Positions 32,184-43,118 of a DNA stretch of 64,000 nucleotides are shown in pieces. The DNA is from Adiantum capillus-veneris. Lineage: Eukaryota; Streptophyta; Polypodiopsida; Polypodiales; Pteridaceae. The notes under the pieces were generated by a model. It had not been told where the DNA came from and searched no databases. It saw nothing but the letters and a program-made list of their open reading frames with translations. The stretch lies in assembly GCA_014529385.2 (NCBI GenBank), contig CM043950.1, positions 81,230,843-81,294,842 on the forward strand, read 5' to 3'. The position numbers and the translations under genes are program-made. Each line of letters begins with the position of its first letter. Position 1 is the first letter of the stretch.

Positions 32184-32510
32184 TCATTGTGGTTGCAGAT
32201 TGGGTGTGGGTTTGTGTGCGGTCGAGGTGTGTGAGGCCTCCCGATGTGAGTGTGTTTACAAGATTTGGTGAGGGTATGCATTAATGTGTGGGATACGGGG
32301 TGATGGTTTGTTGATGGGTCTATTGTGCTGAAGTGCTCATGTGTGAGTGTGTATAGCCGATGGTGTTCAAAGGCGAGTAGGTGCAATTGTAGTTTGTAAA
32401 TTGTGTATCGGTGTGTGTGATTTTGTGTGGTTAGGGGTGCGGGTTAATCCCTGGGCTATAGAGAGGCAAGCTTGGAGTGTGCTGGGTTTGTTCCCCCTTC
32501 CCCCTTTCCA
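30816..32510 (+). repeat. 5' LTR of the gag-only element
   Basis: 1,695 bp, co-linear with 34214-35896 and ending CCCTTTCCA. It contains a (GA)n tract at 32139-32174 that is far shorter in the other LTR, and frequent GTGTGTG runs. Short frames on both strands are shared by the two copies but have no protein signature. Confidence 0.88.
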
Positions 32511-32561
32511 TCAGTGGTGTCCCCATACTAATTGCTCCTCGGCGAAGATTTAAAGCTTGAA

Positions 32562-33142
32562 GATGATGCACGATATCAAATTGGTGCTTTCTAGAGAAGA
32601 AGAGGCTGAAGATTGGTTTTCCGATCTGGAGCTATACCTATTGCAGTTGAGAATTTTTGGAGATGAAGCCAAATTGAAGGCACTACCATTGGTTCTACAA
32701 GGATGAGCCAAAGCTTGGTTTGAAGGATTGAAGGTTGCAGATCTAATCGTTGAGGGAGATTCGCAAGCGGTTTGTTGAAGCTTTCGAGAAGCGGGTTACT
32801 CCATCGAACTTGGGTGAACAATTGAGCAAGCTGAAGCAGGATGTAAGTGAAGATTTTGCTTTGTTTTTGGATAAATTTGAGTCTATTTGGGAGAGACTAT
32901 CTGATGCTACATGTGTGTGAAATGGAGATCATTTCAAGCGAGAGCAGTTTCTAGCCTCCTTGCATCCACGAATCAAGGAGAAGGTTGAGTGTGGTGGTGC
33001 AGAGGACTATGTGCAAATGGTTTGCTTGGCGAGGGTAAAGATAAGGAAAGCAAAGAGGAAGCTGGAGATGGGCTTGTTAAAGCCTGCAATTTATGGGTAT
33101 AGCTCGACAACGGAGCTTCATCATGTGCCAAGAGAAAGGTAA
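32562..33142 (+). pseudogene. Gag remnant of the gag-only element
   Basis: From ATG at 32562 the frame gives EDWFSDLELYL and KLKALPLVLQG to a TGA at about 32704, then AKAWFEGL. After a shift it continues with RKRFVEAFEKRVTPSNLGEQ, LSKLKQDVSEDFALFLDKFES, FKREQFLASLHPRIKEKVE and CLARVKIRKAKRK. This is the capsid region of plant LTR-element gag (retrotrans_gag type). No zinc knuckle follows. Confidence 0.8.
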
Positions 33143-34213
33143 GAGTCAAAGAGGTAGCTGCTTTGCCATTGGTAAGCCATTTTGGTCATTCGTTTTGATT
33201 TGTACCTCCAAATTGGTGTGCTATTGTACAAGAGTCTATTAGCTTGGTTAGCAAAGATGTGGTCCTAGCCAAAGTGTGTATGCATGAAGAAGCAAATGAA
33301 GATGTGAAAAGCTCACAGGACAAGCTTGAAGTTGTTGGCAAAGCGATGGTCGAAGCTGTGCAAGGAGAAGCTAGCGAGGGGGTTGGGCAACCGTATCCAA
33401 AAGATTGTGTTGAAGAGCGGCAGTGCATTCCAGAAGGTGGGGATGATGTCAACATACCAGAGAACGAGGTAATAGATCATGGCTTTCTCTTTTGCTTTGC
33501 AGATGATATGGTTATAGAAGCGGTCCTAGAAGAGCAGGTTAATGTTCAAGCAAAGGTGGTCGAGCAATCCGATTTGCTCTCGCATGAAGTGACGAATATT
33601 GGCATGGTGAGTCAGGTATGGAGTGTATGCCATTTGAAGGACCTACAACAGAGGGTATGCTTGAGAAGTAGGTAGGCTTGGTTCTCCAAGAAGAAGCACC
33701 ATTGGAAGACATGTTCCCAAAGGTTTGTGCCATGTTGCTGGTGGTCATGTTTTTGACGGTTGCTTTACAAGCAGTTTTGCACCGTTTGCAAAGCTGTTTC
33801 GATGCAGATTATGGTATAGAGAACCCTCTAGCAGGTAAGAGCATAATGATGTATGGTGCAGATGCTTTGGAGGTGGGTGAATAGACTCATTTTGTGTACC
33901 AGGAAGGCTTGTGGATCTAGATTGTTCAAGGTTTATGGTGCGACAGCTACATGCATGGTTGGCTTACATATTTACAGGTGCAAAGCGGGAATGGTTTGTA
34001 TATGTTTTACAGATGGGTGGTAATGCTCAAAATCATCAATTTGGCCTAGGAGGGGCCTATGTAGCTGATAAAATCTCTCTCTATCTATCTATACAGTTGT
34101 ACATACTACATATAGCTTCTTATTATGCTATCATGTTCTCGCTTCTTATGCAGTTTTCTAATACCTAAATAATGCTATGGTTGAGCACGAATGCTCAACG
34201 AGGGGGTGGGCAA
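33143..34213 (+). other. Internal region of the gag-only element, no known domain
   Basis: The longest frame (33244-33675, 143 codons) is acidic and valine/glutamate-rich with no motif I recognise. The region ends in ACGAGGGGGTGGGCAA, the purine tract, at about 34198-34213. Confidence 0.6.
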
Positions 34214-35896
34214 TGATGGTGCACCCAATTTGTGTCGACAAAGGGAGAAGCCATTAGCAGATGCACGACATTAGGCAGGTTGATGGTATCGGACTTTGGT
34301 AGGACTCAGATGCATTTTGGAGCGGGTCTCACAGTGATGTGTATGCCAGATGTGGCAATTAACAAGTCAAGCGGTGATTTTTGGTCTCTAATAGTCGAGA
34401 TGTTTGCAGGTACATGAAGTATGGTCTCCCTTTATTCTATGACTCGGTTATTGGGCTTGTCACTCGAGGTTTTTTTGGAGGTTCATTTCAAATTAAAACT
34501 TGAATGTGGTCATCTATCGCGATTGCATTCGGTTCGAGGTGGCCAATGTTTGGTGCGGCCGCCATTATTGGTAGATATCAAGGCACTCGGGATCAAATTC
34601 TTAAAGGGTCAATTGTGCCTACATACGGTCATGAAGGTGTTGGTTTGAGAGCATCAGCTTCAAGTTGTGGTAAAGCCTTAGGGTGTCGACAGAGCGGATC
34701 GCGTCCGGTGGGAACGTTGGGTAGATTGTAAGTTAATAAAAAAATCAAACTTCTGAAATATTTCCATGCTAAAATTACCATGGCGGGCAACTTGCAATCC
34801 CGAGGTATTTCACTGCGTGTTGTGTGATCAGAGAACGAAGGCATGCAGAGGGCGGCAGGGGACAGTACCAAAGAAGGCAAGATTGACCGCGTGGTGCTAT
34901 GCAGATGATGATAACATGAGGCCGAGTTGCTAGGGCCACAAGGTGCATAGGGTGCTTCTGCTGAGAACAAGAGAAGAAGCGCCAGTTGAAGCCACGAGGC
35001 AGTCATGCCGTGAGCAGGAGACCAAGCCAGGGCGCCACTTGCTGCTGCATGGAGGATTGCCAGAAGGGGTTGTTGGAGGTGCCAAACAAAGAAGGGGCCG
35101 CCAGGGGCGCTGGATAAAAGACAGTTGGAGGCGGGTTGCCTTTGTTATTTTGGGCTGCAGTTGGTGAAGGCACATAGCCTCCAGGTCGTAAAGGGAGAGG
35201 GCAGGCCAAGCCAGTGGAAGGGTTGGTGCAGAGCTGCAATTTTTGAGGGGTTGGAAGCCACGAGGTGCTGCTGCTTATAAGGAGTGCACCTCAAGAGAGC
35301 AGTCACATAGCATGGAAGTGGTCGCCAAAGTGTTGGCCGAACAGAGAATTGCATAAGGAAAGCCAAGGGTAGCCGAGAGCCAGCAAAGGGAGGAGATTAG
35401 AGTGTTTTCAAAGTTCTTTAACACCGCCATTGTACCCCAAATTCGTGTTATGCAATCATTATGTTTTTGTTGAAATGTTTGGTGTAAATTTGTTCCCTCA
35501 TCTTATCTGGTGCTAGTGCGTGGTAGCGTTGGCTCCGGACCAATGGGGGTGTGTGTGTGCAGAGAGAGAGATGGAGAGAGTGATTGTGGTTGCAGATTGG
35601 GTGTGGGTTTGTGTGCAATCGAGGTGTGTGAGGCCTCCCGATGTGAGTGTTTTTACAGGATTTGGTGAGGGTATGCATCAATGTGTGGGATACGGGTGAT
35701 GTTTTGTTGATGGGTCTATTGTGTTGAACTGCTCATGTGTATAGCCAGTGATGTTCGAAGGCGAGTAGGTGCAATTGCAGTTTGTAAATTGTGTATCGGT
35801 GTGTGTGATTTTGTGTGGTTAGGGGTGCGGGTTAATCCCTGGGCTATAGAGAGGCAAGCTTGGAGTGTGCTGGGTGTTCCCCCTTCTCCCTTTCCA
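34214..35896 (+). repeat. 3' LTR of the gag-only element
   Basis: 1,683 bp starting TGATGGTGCACCC, ending TTTCCA. Divergence from the 5' LTR is modest but includes several indels, so the insertion is older than the copia one by eye. Confidence 0.88.
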
Positions 35897-37268
35897 ACGT
35901 CCAAGCGGTGTATTTGTCGGATTCTGCAAAAAAAAACAATAAGACTTTTTGTAAGTATAAACATATAATTTACAAAACAATCTATTGTCTTAGCTTATCA
36001 TTAAAATACAACAAATGTAAAAGAGTAAAGTGAAATACTAACCATGCCGCCACGAGAACTCAAAATGTCCATCAGGGCGTTTAATCGCTTTTTGCCTATG
36101 TACTCGCGCTCGTACGGTGTGGGGTCACGTCCTTTCATCAACCACTGTTCAAAACATACAAATAATCCATTATGTTAGAATTTAAAAGTACAAATAGAAG
36201 TAACTACCAAACCTAAAGAGCAATGCAAAAACACTTACAAAATCGGCCTCAAATGATGCCCACCCGCCGCTCCCCAAATGGTGTGAGCTCCCCGCCTCTA
36301 CTCGCGCTTTGGCTGCCTCCTTTTGTTGCTTCCACTTTTCAGGATTCTCACGTGCTTCTCACTTCACATTCTTCCAATCTTCTTTGACCAGCCAATCTGT
36401 TATATTCCACCCATGCTTTATTGCTTTTTGTACTTCAGAATGCTTGTGCTTGCAGTATTCGCCCATTCGAACCTTCATCAAGTCTTCATTGAAGCGCTCA
36501 TCCCGACTTGACACAGGAAAATCGTCATGTAGCATGCTGATGACTCTGTCTTTTAATTCACTTGGCACTTCACTCCAGGTTTTTAGTATGTAGTGTCTAA
36601 ACACCTGAGAGCAAAGACCACGCATGCACGAGATCACCTTCTTGCCTACGTCATCCAAGATATTGCCACCGCTGATGTCGACCCCGAGTACGGCAAGCCC
36701 TCTCGCCTGTGACGCGTGAACCTGTGTGTCTCAACAAGGGTCTCTAACAACGTCTCGATGGGGGTACGGACGTCAGGTGTCTCCACTGGAGTCTGGGCCC
36801 CGAAGCGAGGAGTGTCAACTGGGGTGACTCTCGGAGGAGTAGCTAGTGGTGTGTAGCCAGGATAGGCCGATAATCGCACAAAACCTGGCATAGATGGCGA
36901 TGTCGTGGCTGGTATGGGGACGGGCAAAGAAGAGGAAGGTAAGGAGACTTGTCAAACACGAGGCACTGTCGAGGCATCAACGGTGGCATCCCCATAGCAA
37001 CTGCCACCACCATCACTAGAGCGTCGGTGCCTAGACGAGTGTGAAGATCGTCTCCTCGACACCGAAGCTTCAGAGCGTGCTGAATACTCCGAAACAGAGG
37101 GAGATGCTGAAGGAGTAGAACGACATGGTAGTGCTCCAGAGCGATGACGCTCCTCATACCACCTCCACTGTTGGGGTGACAAAAAGGAAAGAAACTCATC
37201 ATCATCCATACCTGCATTAAACACACGAACATTTAATCTTAATATTGAATGGAGAAGAAAACATGGAC

Positions 37269-37272
<4 letters not shown>

Positions 37273-37340
<68 letters not shown>
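37273..37340. repeat. (GA)n microsatellite
   Basis: About 34 GA units in the presumed leader of the second CACTA gene. The serine-leucine ORFs across it are artefacts. Confidence 0.97.
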
Positions 37341-37344
<4 letters not shown>

Positions 37345-37432
37345 CATAAAGGAGGAGGGATTCGTGTGTAGAGAGATTCTTGTGAAGTTCTTGTGAATTT
37401 GTCTCCCGTGTGCATTCTACGTATCTTGTAAA

Positions 37433-37701
37433 AGTACTGCGCTCCGAGTGCAATGGAGACTGAGGCTGCAATCGCGAAGGAGGTGATCCGTCTCTGCTCA
37501 TAGATGCTGCTCGTCCCTCCACTAGATCTAGTTGATCGGGTGAAAGAGACGCTAAGAAAAATTAGTAGTGATTCTTAGTGTCTCTTTCACCCGATCAACT
37601 AGATCTAGTGGAGGGACAAGCAACATCTATGAGCAGAGATGGATCATCTCTTTCGTGATTGCAACCTCAGTCTCCATCCATCGCACTCAGAGCATAGTGC
37701 T
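37433..37701. repeat. Long inverted repeat (foldback) between the CACTA genes
   Basis: Left arm 37433-37557 and right arm 37571-37701 are about 90% complementary around a loop of about 13 bases (AAATTAGTAGTGA). The inner 60 bases (CCCTCCACTAGATCTAG, TTGATCGGGTGAAAGAGAC) pair almost perfectly. RNA from either strand would form a roughly 120-bp hairpin. Confidence 0.93.
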
Positions 37702-37916
37702 GCGTCAGCGTATCAGACTTTCATGAGACACCGAGGAGTGTCCCTGCTTGTGAGAACATACTTGGAGCATACGTACCTGGAGTGGACACAATGACGATTA
37801 AACACAATTTAAATTTCTCAAGTATAGTATATAGACAGGAATGGACAAAAAGCCACGTGAATACAATATATATTATAAAACGGAGCAAAATTGTTCAAAA
37901 TACAATGTTTATGGAT

Positions 37917-40900
37917 TTAAGAGGTCTCTCTCTCATCCTCACATAGCTCAACATAACTCCCTATATCTATATAGAACTCTCCATTTAGGCAGATGTCCTC
38001 CGTTTCATTTTGTAGATCCTCTGCATGCACCCCATAGAGAATAGCAGCTTGATCGTTGTCTGGAACCACCTCAGCGACTTCTGATTGAGTATCTTCTCCG
38101 ATCTCCTCCATTGATGCGGCTGTGATTGGCACATGGTAGCCCTCATACATCCATGCACTACGAGGGGCTACCTCTATGACGTACCACCAATTTGATGCAC
38201 ACTTTGTAGGATGAAATATCTGCTGCCAAAGCCACATAACTTACTGAGAGCTTCCAAGCACATAACTTCTAAAATTGGATGTTAACTATTTACATACTTA
38301 CTTGTTCACAATGCTCGGGTAGTACGAAAGTCTAATTAGGTCGGTCCATTTTTTAGTTGAATCCACCTCAAGGAAACCAGACTCTCCTCTACGCATAGTA
38401 GCGTTGCGATCCTCCATGTTTATCTTGAGCCATTGCACATCGAACAAGTCGACAAAAAATCCTCTATAATTGATCCTCAAAATCTCTTGTAGCGTGCCGA
38501 AGTAAGTGAGTTCCGCCACCACAGGATCTGCATCAAAGGACCGTCATTGACTAGACTGTTCAAATTTTGCCACGATTCCACAATCTTGGGTAAAACGTTT
38601 TTTGTCGATCCGTTCCACCCTAAAATGTCAACCTTTACACCATGCTACTGTGTATGACTTATACTACAACCAACAAAGATTATGAGTGGCCGTTCAAACA
38701 TCTAGAAAGTCGCTAGTCGTGCATTGCAAACTTACCTTGATCATGCAACCCCGAGATTGCTCCCACTCCTCCTCAATCACTTCTTCATCGCACTGTTGTG
38801 CACTTTTCAATTGGTTGTGTGACCATCTTAAGCTCATGAATGTTGGTAGGCTCTACAGACCCGCCGGATAATGCATCGACGGTCGTCTTTCCCATCTCCA
38901 CTCGATTCGTGCCCTTTGTCACTATTGCTTTGCATCCTCGTATTGTGAAATCCACTTTTGTATCACTGGATTGTGAAGCATGCAAAATCGGTTGATTTTA
39001 GCCTCTAGATCTTCCGTCATTTTCTTCTCAACACCGAGATTGCACATGACAGTACCAGATATGCGCTCATCATCTATGGTTCGCCACAGCGTATCCCGGG
39101 CTTTATCAAATCCGTCTAGCCACTCTCCAATGTAAACTAGGGACTCTGATACCAGCCAACCTTCTGCCATGCTACCCTCCGAGCGTGCCTTCTGATGCAC
39201 ATATCCCTTGAGCGTTTCCATGAAAGGTTCTGAAAAGAACATCCATCTTGAATGTACCGTGCCAGCTATTTCCACCTCATCAACTATGTGAACAAGAAGA
39301 TGCACCTGAATGGTTAGCATGGTAGTAGGAAAGTGTTTCTCAAACATGCACACAACCTCCGCAGCGTTTAGTTTGGTGAATGATATGGAGTCTACATTGA
39401 TCTCCTTGTGTGAGATTCATTGCACCAACTTTGCAAGTTTGTAGATTGTGTTACGGACGTTAGGAGATAACCATCCCTCAATGGCCACCGGTAAAATAAA
39501 CTACAAAACACGTCTAGCAATGATATTAAAGTCCACACACAAATTTGTTACGTCATTCCCACTATGATATATTCCACTTTAAACATACCTGACACATTTT
39601 ATGCTAGTCGTCTTTAGTGAAACACATTCAGAGCGAGTGCATCACGCCAGTGGGGGTCCGTGCAGATCGAATGGTCTCTTTTACTTTGCATTCTTGGGCT
39701 CCTATCAAAATCCATGGCGTTTTAGAGAGTTTTATCAATCCATCGGATGCTGTCTGCGACCAATATTGCTCCATACGATCCACATTTCTTAGGTCAACCC
39801 TGACTCTCAAAGTATCTTTCTTGCTGGTCAGATGGTCGCACAACAGATTACCCACATTCTTGAATATGTGCATTGAATTGAGCAAGTGATTGATCATGAG
39901 TCTGGGCCAATATGGTAACTCATATCATAGAGAGAGTCTCTTCATCCCTAGGGGCAAACCGTCATCACACATCTCCTTCTCCTCTAACCATGCTTGTTCA
40001 GACATCCTCGGTGGCTCTCTTCCCAAAAAGCCGGAGCGTAACACATGATTCTCTAGAAGATACACTTTATGACCTTCATAGATTTGCTTCTTCAATGAGG
40101 GCGCTCGACGTGCATTAAGTCTAGGTCGTAATGTGACACATGCTCTGTATCTGCTTGTTTGAAGCCCTGCATGTATACACATGACAATACATAAGCTTGA
40201 GAAAAACCAAGATTTATAGTGTTTGGGTTTGAGTGTAAATCACCTGAGCATTCTGTTAGTCCGGGATAGTCATGCATGGTCCACATTAGAATGCCTCTGA
40301 TCAAAGCATTCCGTTGACCTGTGTATCGGCTCATATCCACCACTTCTATGCCAATCCACAATTGTTGTAACTCTTCCAATAGTGGACGAAGATACACATC
40401 CATATTCTTCACTTTATAGCGCCCCAACACAATCAGGCTTAGCCACCATAGGTGCCCCTTCTTAGTAGTCAACCACGGGGGAATATTGTAGTTGACGATG
40501 ACAACGGGCCATACACTGTAAGACATAGCCAGGCCTATGCACAAATTTTGAGCTTCCCTGGCAAAATTTGACCATGTATTGTCTATATGTTTCCAGGCTG
40601 CGCAATCTGCAGGAATTCGTAGCACACCGTTCGAAGATCTATTCTCCTCGTGCCATGATGCTAGGGCGGCCATGGACTTACATTTGAAGAAATGCTTGAT
40701 GCAAGGAAGCAGAGGAAAATGTCGCAAAACCTTTTGTGGAATTTTTGTTCCGTGGAGATCTACTCGATATCTCTCGGAATCACATTTCGGGCACTTCTCC
40801 ATGTCTATGTATTCCCCTTTGAAAAGAATGCAGTCGTTAGGACAAGCGTGAATCAAATTGTAAGCCATCCCCAAGTTTCATAAGATCTTTCTTGCTTTCT

Positions 40901-41590
40901 CTCTAGAATGTGGCATCACATTATCAACTGGCAGTATGTGCTCTTTGAGCAATCTACACAGCGAAAAAAATGTGATACACTTGTGTAAGTAATCTATCAG
41001 ATCATATACATCTATAGTTTTTATTGAAGTAAACACATTGTAATAGATCACCTGAAAAGAGCTATGACGCTAGTGTCACTCCATCCAAACTTTGCCTGCA
41101 TGTTGAGAGAAGAACCAGGAGCACCTTCAATCTAGACACACGTGGTCCATCATACAATGGCGTATCGGCTTCACTTTTCATATCATCATAGATAAGCCTT
41201 TCTGAATCCATGATCATCTCGATCATTTCATCGATCTTGGGCTCAAACATTGCCTCATTGGGAATTGGTCTGCATGATCATCCTCCGAACTGTCAGAGGC
41301 TACATCTTGTGGCCTCACATATGCTACTTGACCAAAGCGCCTGCGAACACGTTTATTGGGTTGCAAGATTGATGCTTATTGGCCAGCGTCAGAGTCCGAC
41401 GAGTTATAATTGGCAACAACTCGATCTATAATAGATGGATCAAACACGCCAAATTCGCGAACGTGCTGTAAAGAAATGCGTCTTGTCCGTCACACAGCAT
41501 GCTTGCATTGATTACAAGGACATAAGATCCTTGTTGAGAGATATGTGTTTCGGTTGGACGGCCCCACATCCTCATCACTACTAATAATGA
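37917..41590 (-). pseudogene. CACTA transposase, tnp2 family with DUF4218 and DUF4216
   Basis: On the minus strand, in order: an N-terminal zinc segment ILCPCNQCKHAV then TGA (about 41530-41490); the tnp2 core, open for 260 codons at 40874-40092 (YNLIHACPNDCILFKGEY, KCPKCDSERY, IPQKVLRHFPLLPCI, WPVVIVNYNIPPWL, VYLRPLLEELQQLW); its continuation at 40182-39925 in another frame and at 39897-39628; DUF4218 at 39353-38922 (EKHFPTTMLTIQVHLLVHIV, GTVHSRWMFF); DUF4216 at 38522-38298 (YFGTLQEILRINYRGF, VDLFDVQWLK); and an acidic end at 38237-37917. This is the standard plant En/Spm transposase architecture. Some gaps may be introns, but the stops in the N-terminus and between domains indicate a dead copy. 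Confidence 0.88.
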
Positions 41591-41647
41591 ATGTAAAAAC
41601 CTTATAACCTGGACATAAATTTAATCTTCTATTGGCATCCTCCGTCT

Positions 41648-42079
41648 TTTCTCTCTCTCTCTCTCTCTCTCTCTGTCCACACTGTAAACTACCTCACATT
41701 CTCTAGTCATGTCCGATCCCCGCACACCTTGGTCTAGAGGTTCACGGAGATCAGAACCACCAGGTTATAATCTCGTCTTGATTGGTTAATGCTTATATTT
41801 GTGGGTACGATAAATCTACACACCTACGTCTACATGATAGTGCATGTAGTGGACAAAACCCCTTTGCCTCTTCTCTAGCTGTAGCAATTCACAACATCTT
41901 AACATCTCTTCACAACAGATCTTTGTTCGAGGGATTTCTTAGCACATTACATGTTGGCCTCCAATTTGAGTATCATAATGTTGTAAGCTTTCCAACTTAA
42001 GGTCGCATCCGTAGAGAGGAAGAGAGGGATCACCGTTCGCCTCACTCTAATTTTTTTTGTAATCCCGAAGGTAGACTTT
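41648..42079 (+). other. (CT)n tract and LINE-like 3' tail
   Basis: (CT)n at about 41648-41673. TTTTTTTTGTAATCCCGAAGG at about 42051-42071 followed by TAGACTTTAATATAA resembles the 3' end at 1040-1070 (GACGTTAATATAACATTTC), suggesting a second LINE end. No coding sequence is recognised in 41690-42050. Confidence 0.4.
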
Positions 42080-42790
42080 AATATAAAAACTAAATCCAAA
42101 ATCTAATCTTAAATCTAACCTAATTGAACATATGGTGATTCTGAGCTAATTGAACATGGTTAATGGGTGAGTTAATAGGTGTCAGATTCTAATGGGAATA
42201 TACATATTGTTGTGTAACTAGTGTTTGCTCTTTGGACAAAGCTTCATTGACATGCCCTAAAATCTAACCTAAATCTAATCTAATCTAATTTAACCTTAAA
42301 TCATAAATCTAGATCTAATCTAATCTTAAACTCAACATAGACTTAAATCTAATTTAATCTTAAATCTAACCTAAATTTAAATGTAATCTAACTTAAATCT
42401 AAATTTAATCTAATCTTAAATCTTGTCTTAATTTTAAATCTAAATCTAATTTATTCTTAAACTCAACATACACCTAAATCTAATCCAATCTTAAATCCTA
42501 AACCTAAATGTAATCTAACTTAAATCTAATCTAGCTAATCTTAAATCTTGCCCTAATTTTAAATCTAACCTAATCTTAAACTCAACATAAATATAAATAT
42601 AATGTAATCTAACATAATCTTAAATCTAATTTAAATCTTAACCTAATCTAAAGTCTAACTTAATTTTAAATTTAGCATAAATTTTAAATATAATTTAAAT
42701 GTAATCTAACTTAATCTTAGATCTTAATCTAACCTAATTTTAATTTAATATAATTTTAAATCTAACCTAACCCTAAATCTTAATATAACA
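42080..42790. repeat. AT-rich degenerate minisatellite
   Basis: About 700 bases built from irregular copies of AATCTAACCTAATCTTAA (variants AAATCTAATCTAA, CTTAAACTCAACATA). It begins right after the LINE-like 3' end and finishes at TTAATATAACATTTCAG, itself like a LINE tail. Confidence 0.85.
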
Positions 42791-42824
42791 TTTCAGTTCA
42801 TATTTTCTCTACTTTTTTAATCTA

Positions 42825-42828
<4 letters not shown>

Positions 42829-42878
<50 letters not shown>

Positions 42879-42935
42879 TTTTCTCCCCTTACCTCTCTCT
42901 TTGTCTTCTCCCCCTCTCTCTCTCTCTCTTTGGTA
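42829..42935. repeat. (CT)n microsatellite, two blocks
   Basis: A 48-base CT block to 42876, then a CT-rich stretch to about 42930. It follows a TATC run. Confidence 0.95.
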
Positions 42936-43118
42936 CTTCATCCGAACTCCGATTTGGGTGATCTATAGCCTCAATCGAAGAGCACGAAGTCCTCTACGCA
43001 TTGATGCAAAGACAAAAACTTTCAGAGAGTTTCAGAGTTATGGAAGGCGTTTCTGTAGCAGCATTTCCGAAGTGAACAGGTTCAACAAAATTGATTCTCA
43101 TCTCCTATTTTACATACA

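Larger units (their letters stand above)
30816..35896 (+). mobile_element. Large-LTR, gag-only non-autonomous retrotransposon
   Basis: Direct repeats 30816-32510 and 34214-35896 (about 1.69 kb each) enclose only 1.7 kb of internal DNA. A purine tract CGAGGGGGTGGGCAA precedes the right repeat, and TGGTGTCCCC follows the left one, as a primer site would. The interior has a broken gag and no protease, RT, RNase H or integrase. The size and layout are those of LARD/TR-GAG-type elements mobilised in trans. No clear target duplication remains: the left LTR has lost its TGA start. Confidence 0.82.
30795..37207 (-). pseudogene. CACTA second gene (Transposase_24-like), split by an LTR element
   Basis: ATG at 37207 starts MDDDEFLSFLSPQQWRWYEE, followed by an arginine/serine-rich and then a threonine/proline-rich stretch (one TGA at 36952-36954). 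After a frame change near 36715 comes the conserved segment VGKKVISCMRGLC...VPSELKDRVISMLHDDFPV (36660-36500) to a stop and KWKQQKEAAKARVEAG (about 36340-36290). Splice-like signals define further exons: a donor at 36239/36238 (TTT|GTAAGT), an exon 36144-36043 (WLMKGRDPTPYEREYIGKKR) ending ATG|GTTAGT, and a T-rich TTGCAG acceptor before 35923. The last exon (35923-35897) continues at 30815 to TAG at 30795-30797. It resembles the Ptta/En/Spm transposase family that accompanies tnp2. Confidence 0.68.
24965..41650 (-). mobile_element. En/Spm-type CACTA transposon, split by two later insertions
   Basis: The pieces 24965-25384, 30557-30815 and 35897-about 41650 make one minus-strand element once the copia element (25385-30556 including duplications) and the gag-only LTR element (30816-35896) are removed. 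The transposase gene lies to the right, the second gene to the left, and the left edge holds terminal/subterminal repeats (TAGCGACG type). The left terminus is taken as CACTTGTGACG at 24965, a variant of the CACTA end. The right terminus is not found and may be lost at the (CT)n tract 41648-41673. The assembly is inference, supported by the continuous last exon across 30815/35897. Confidence 0.65.
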
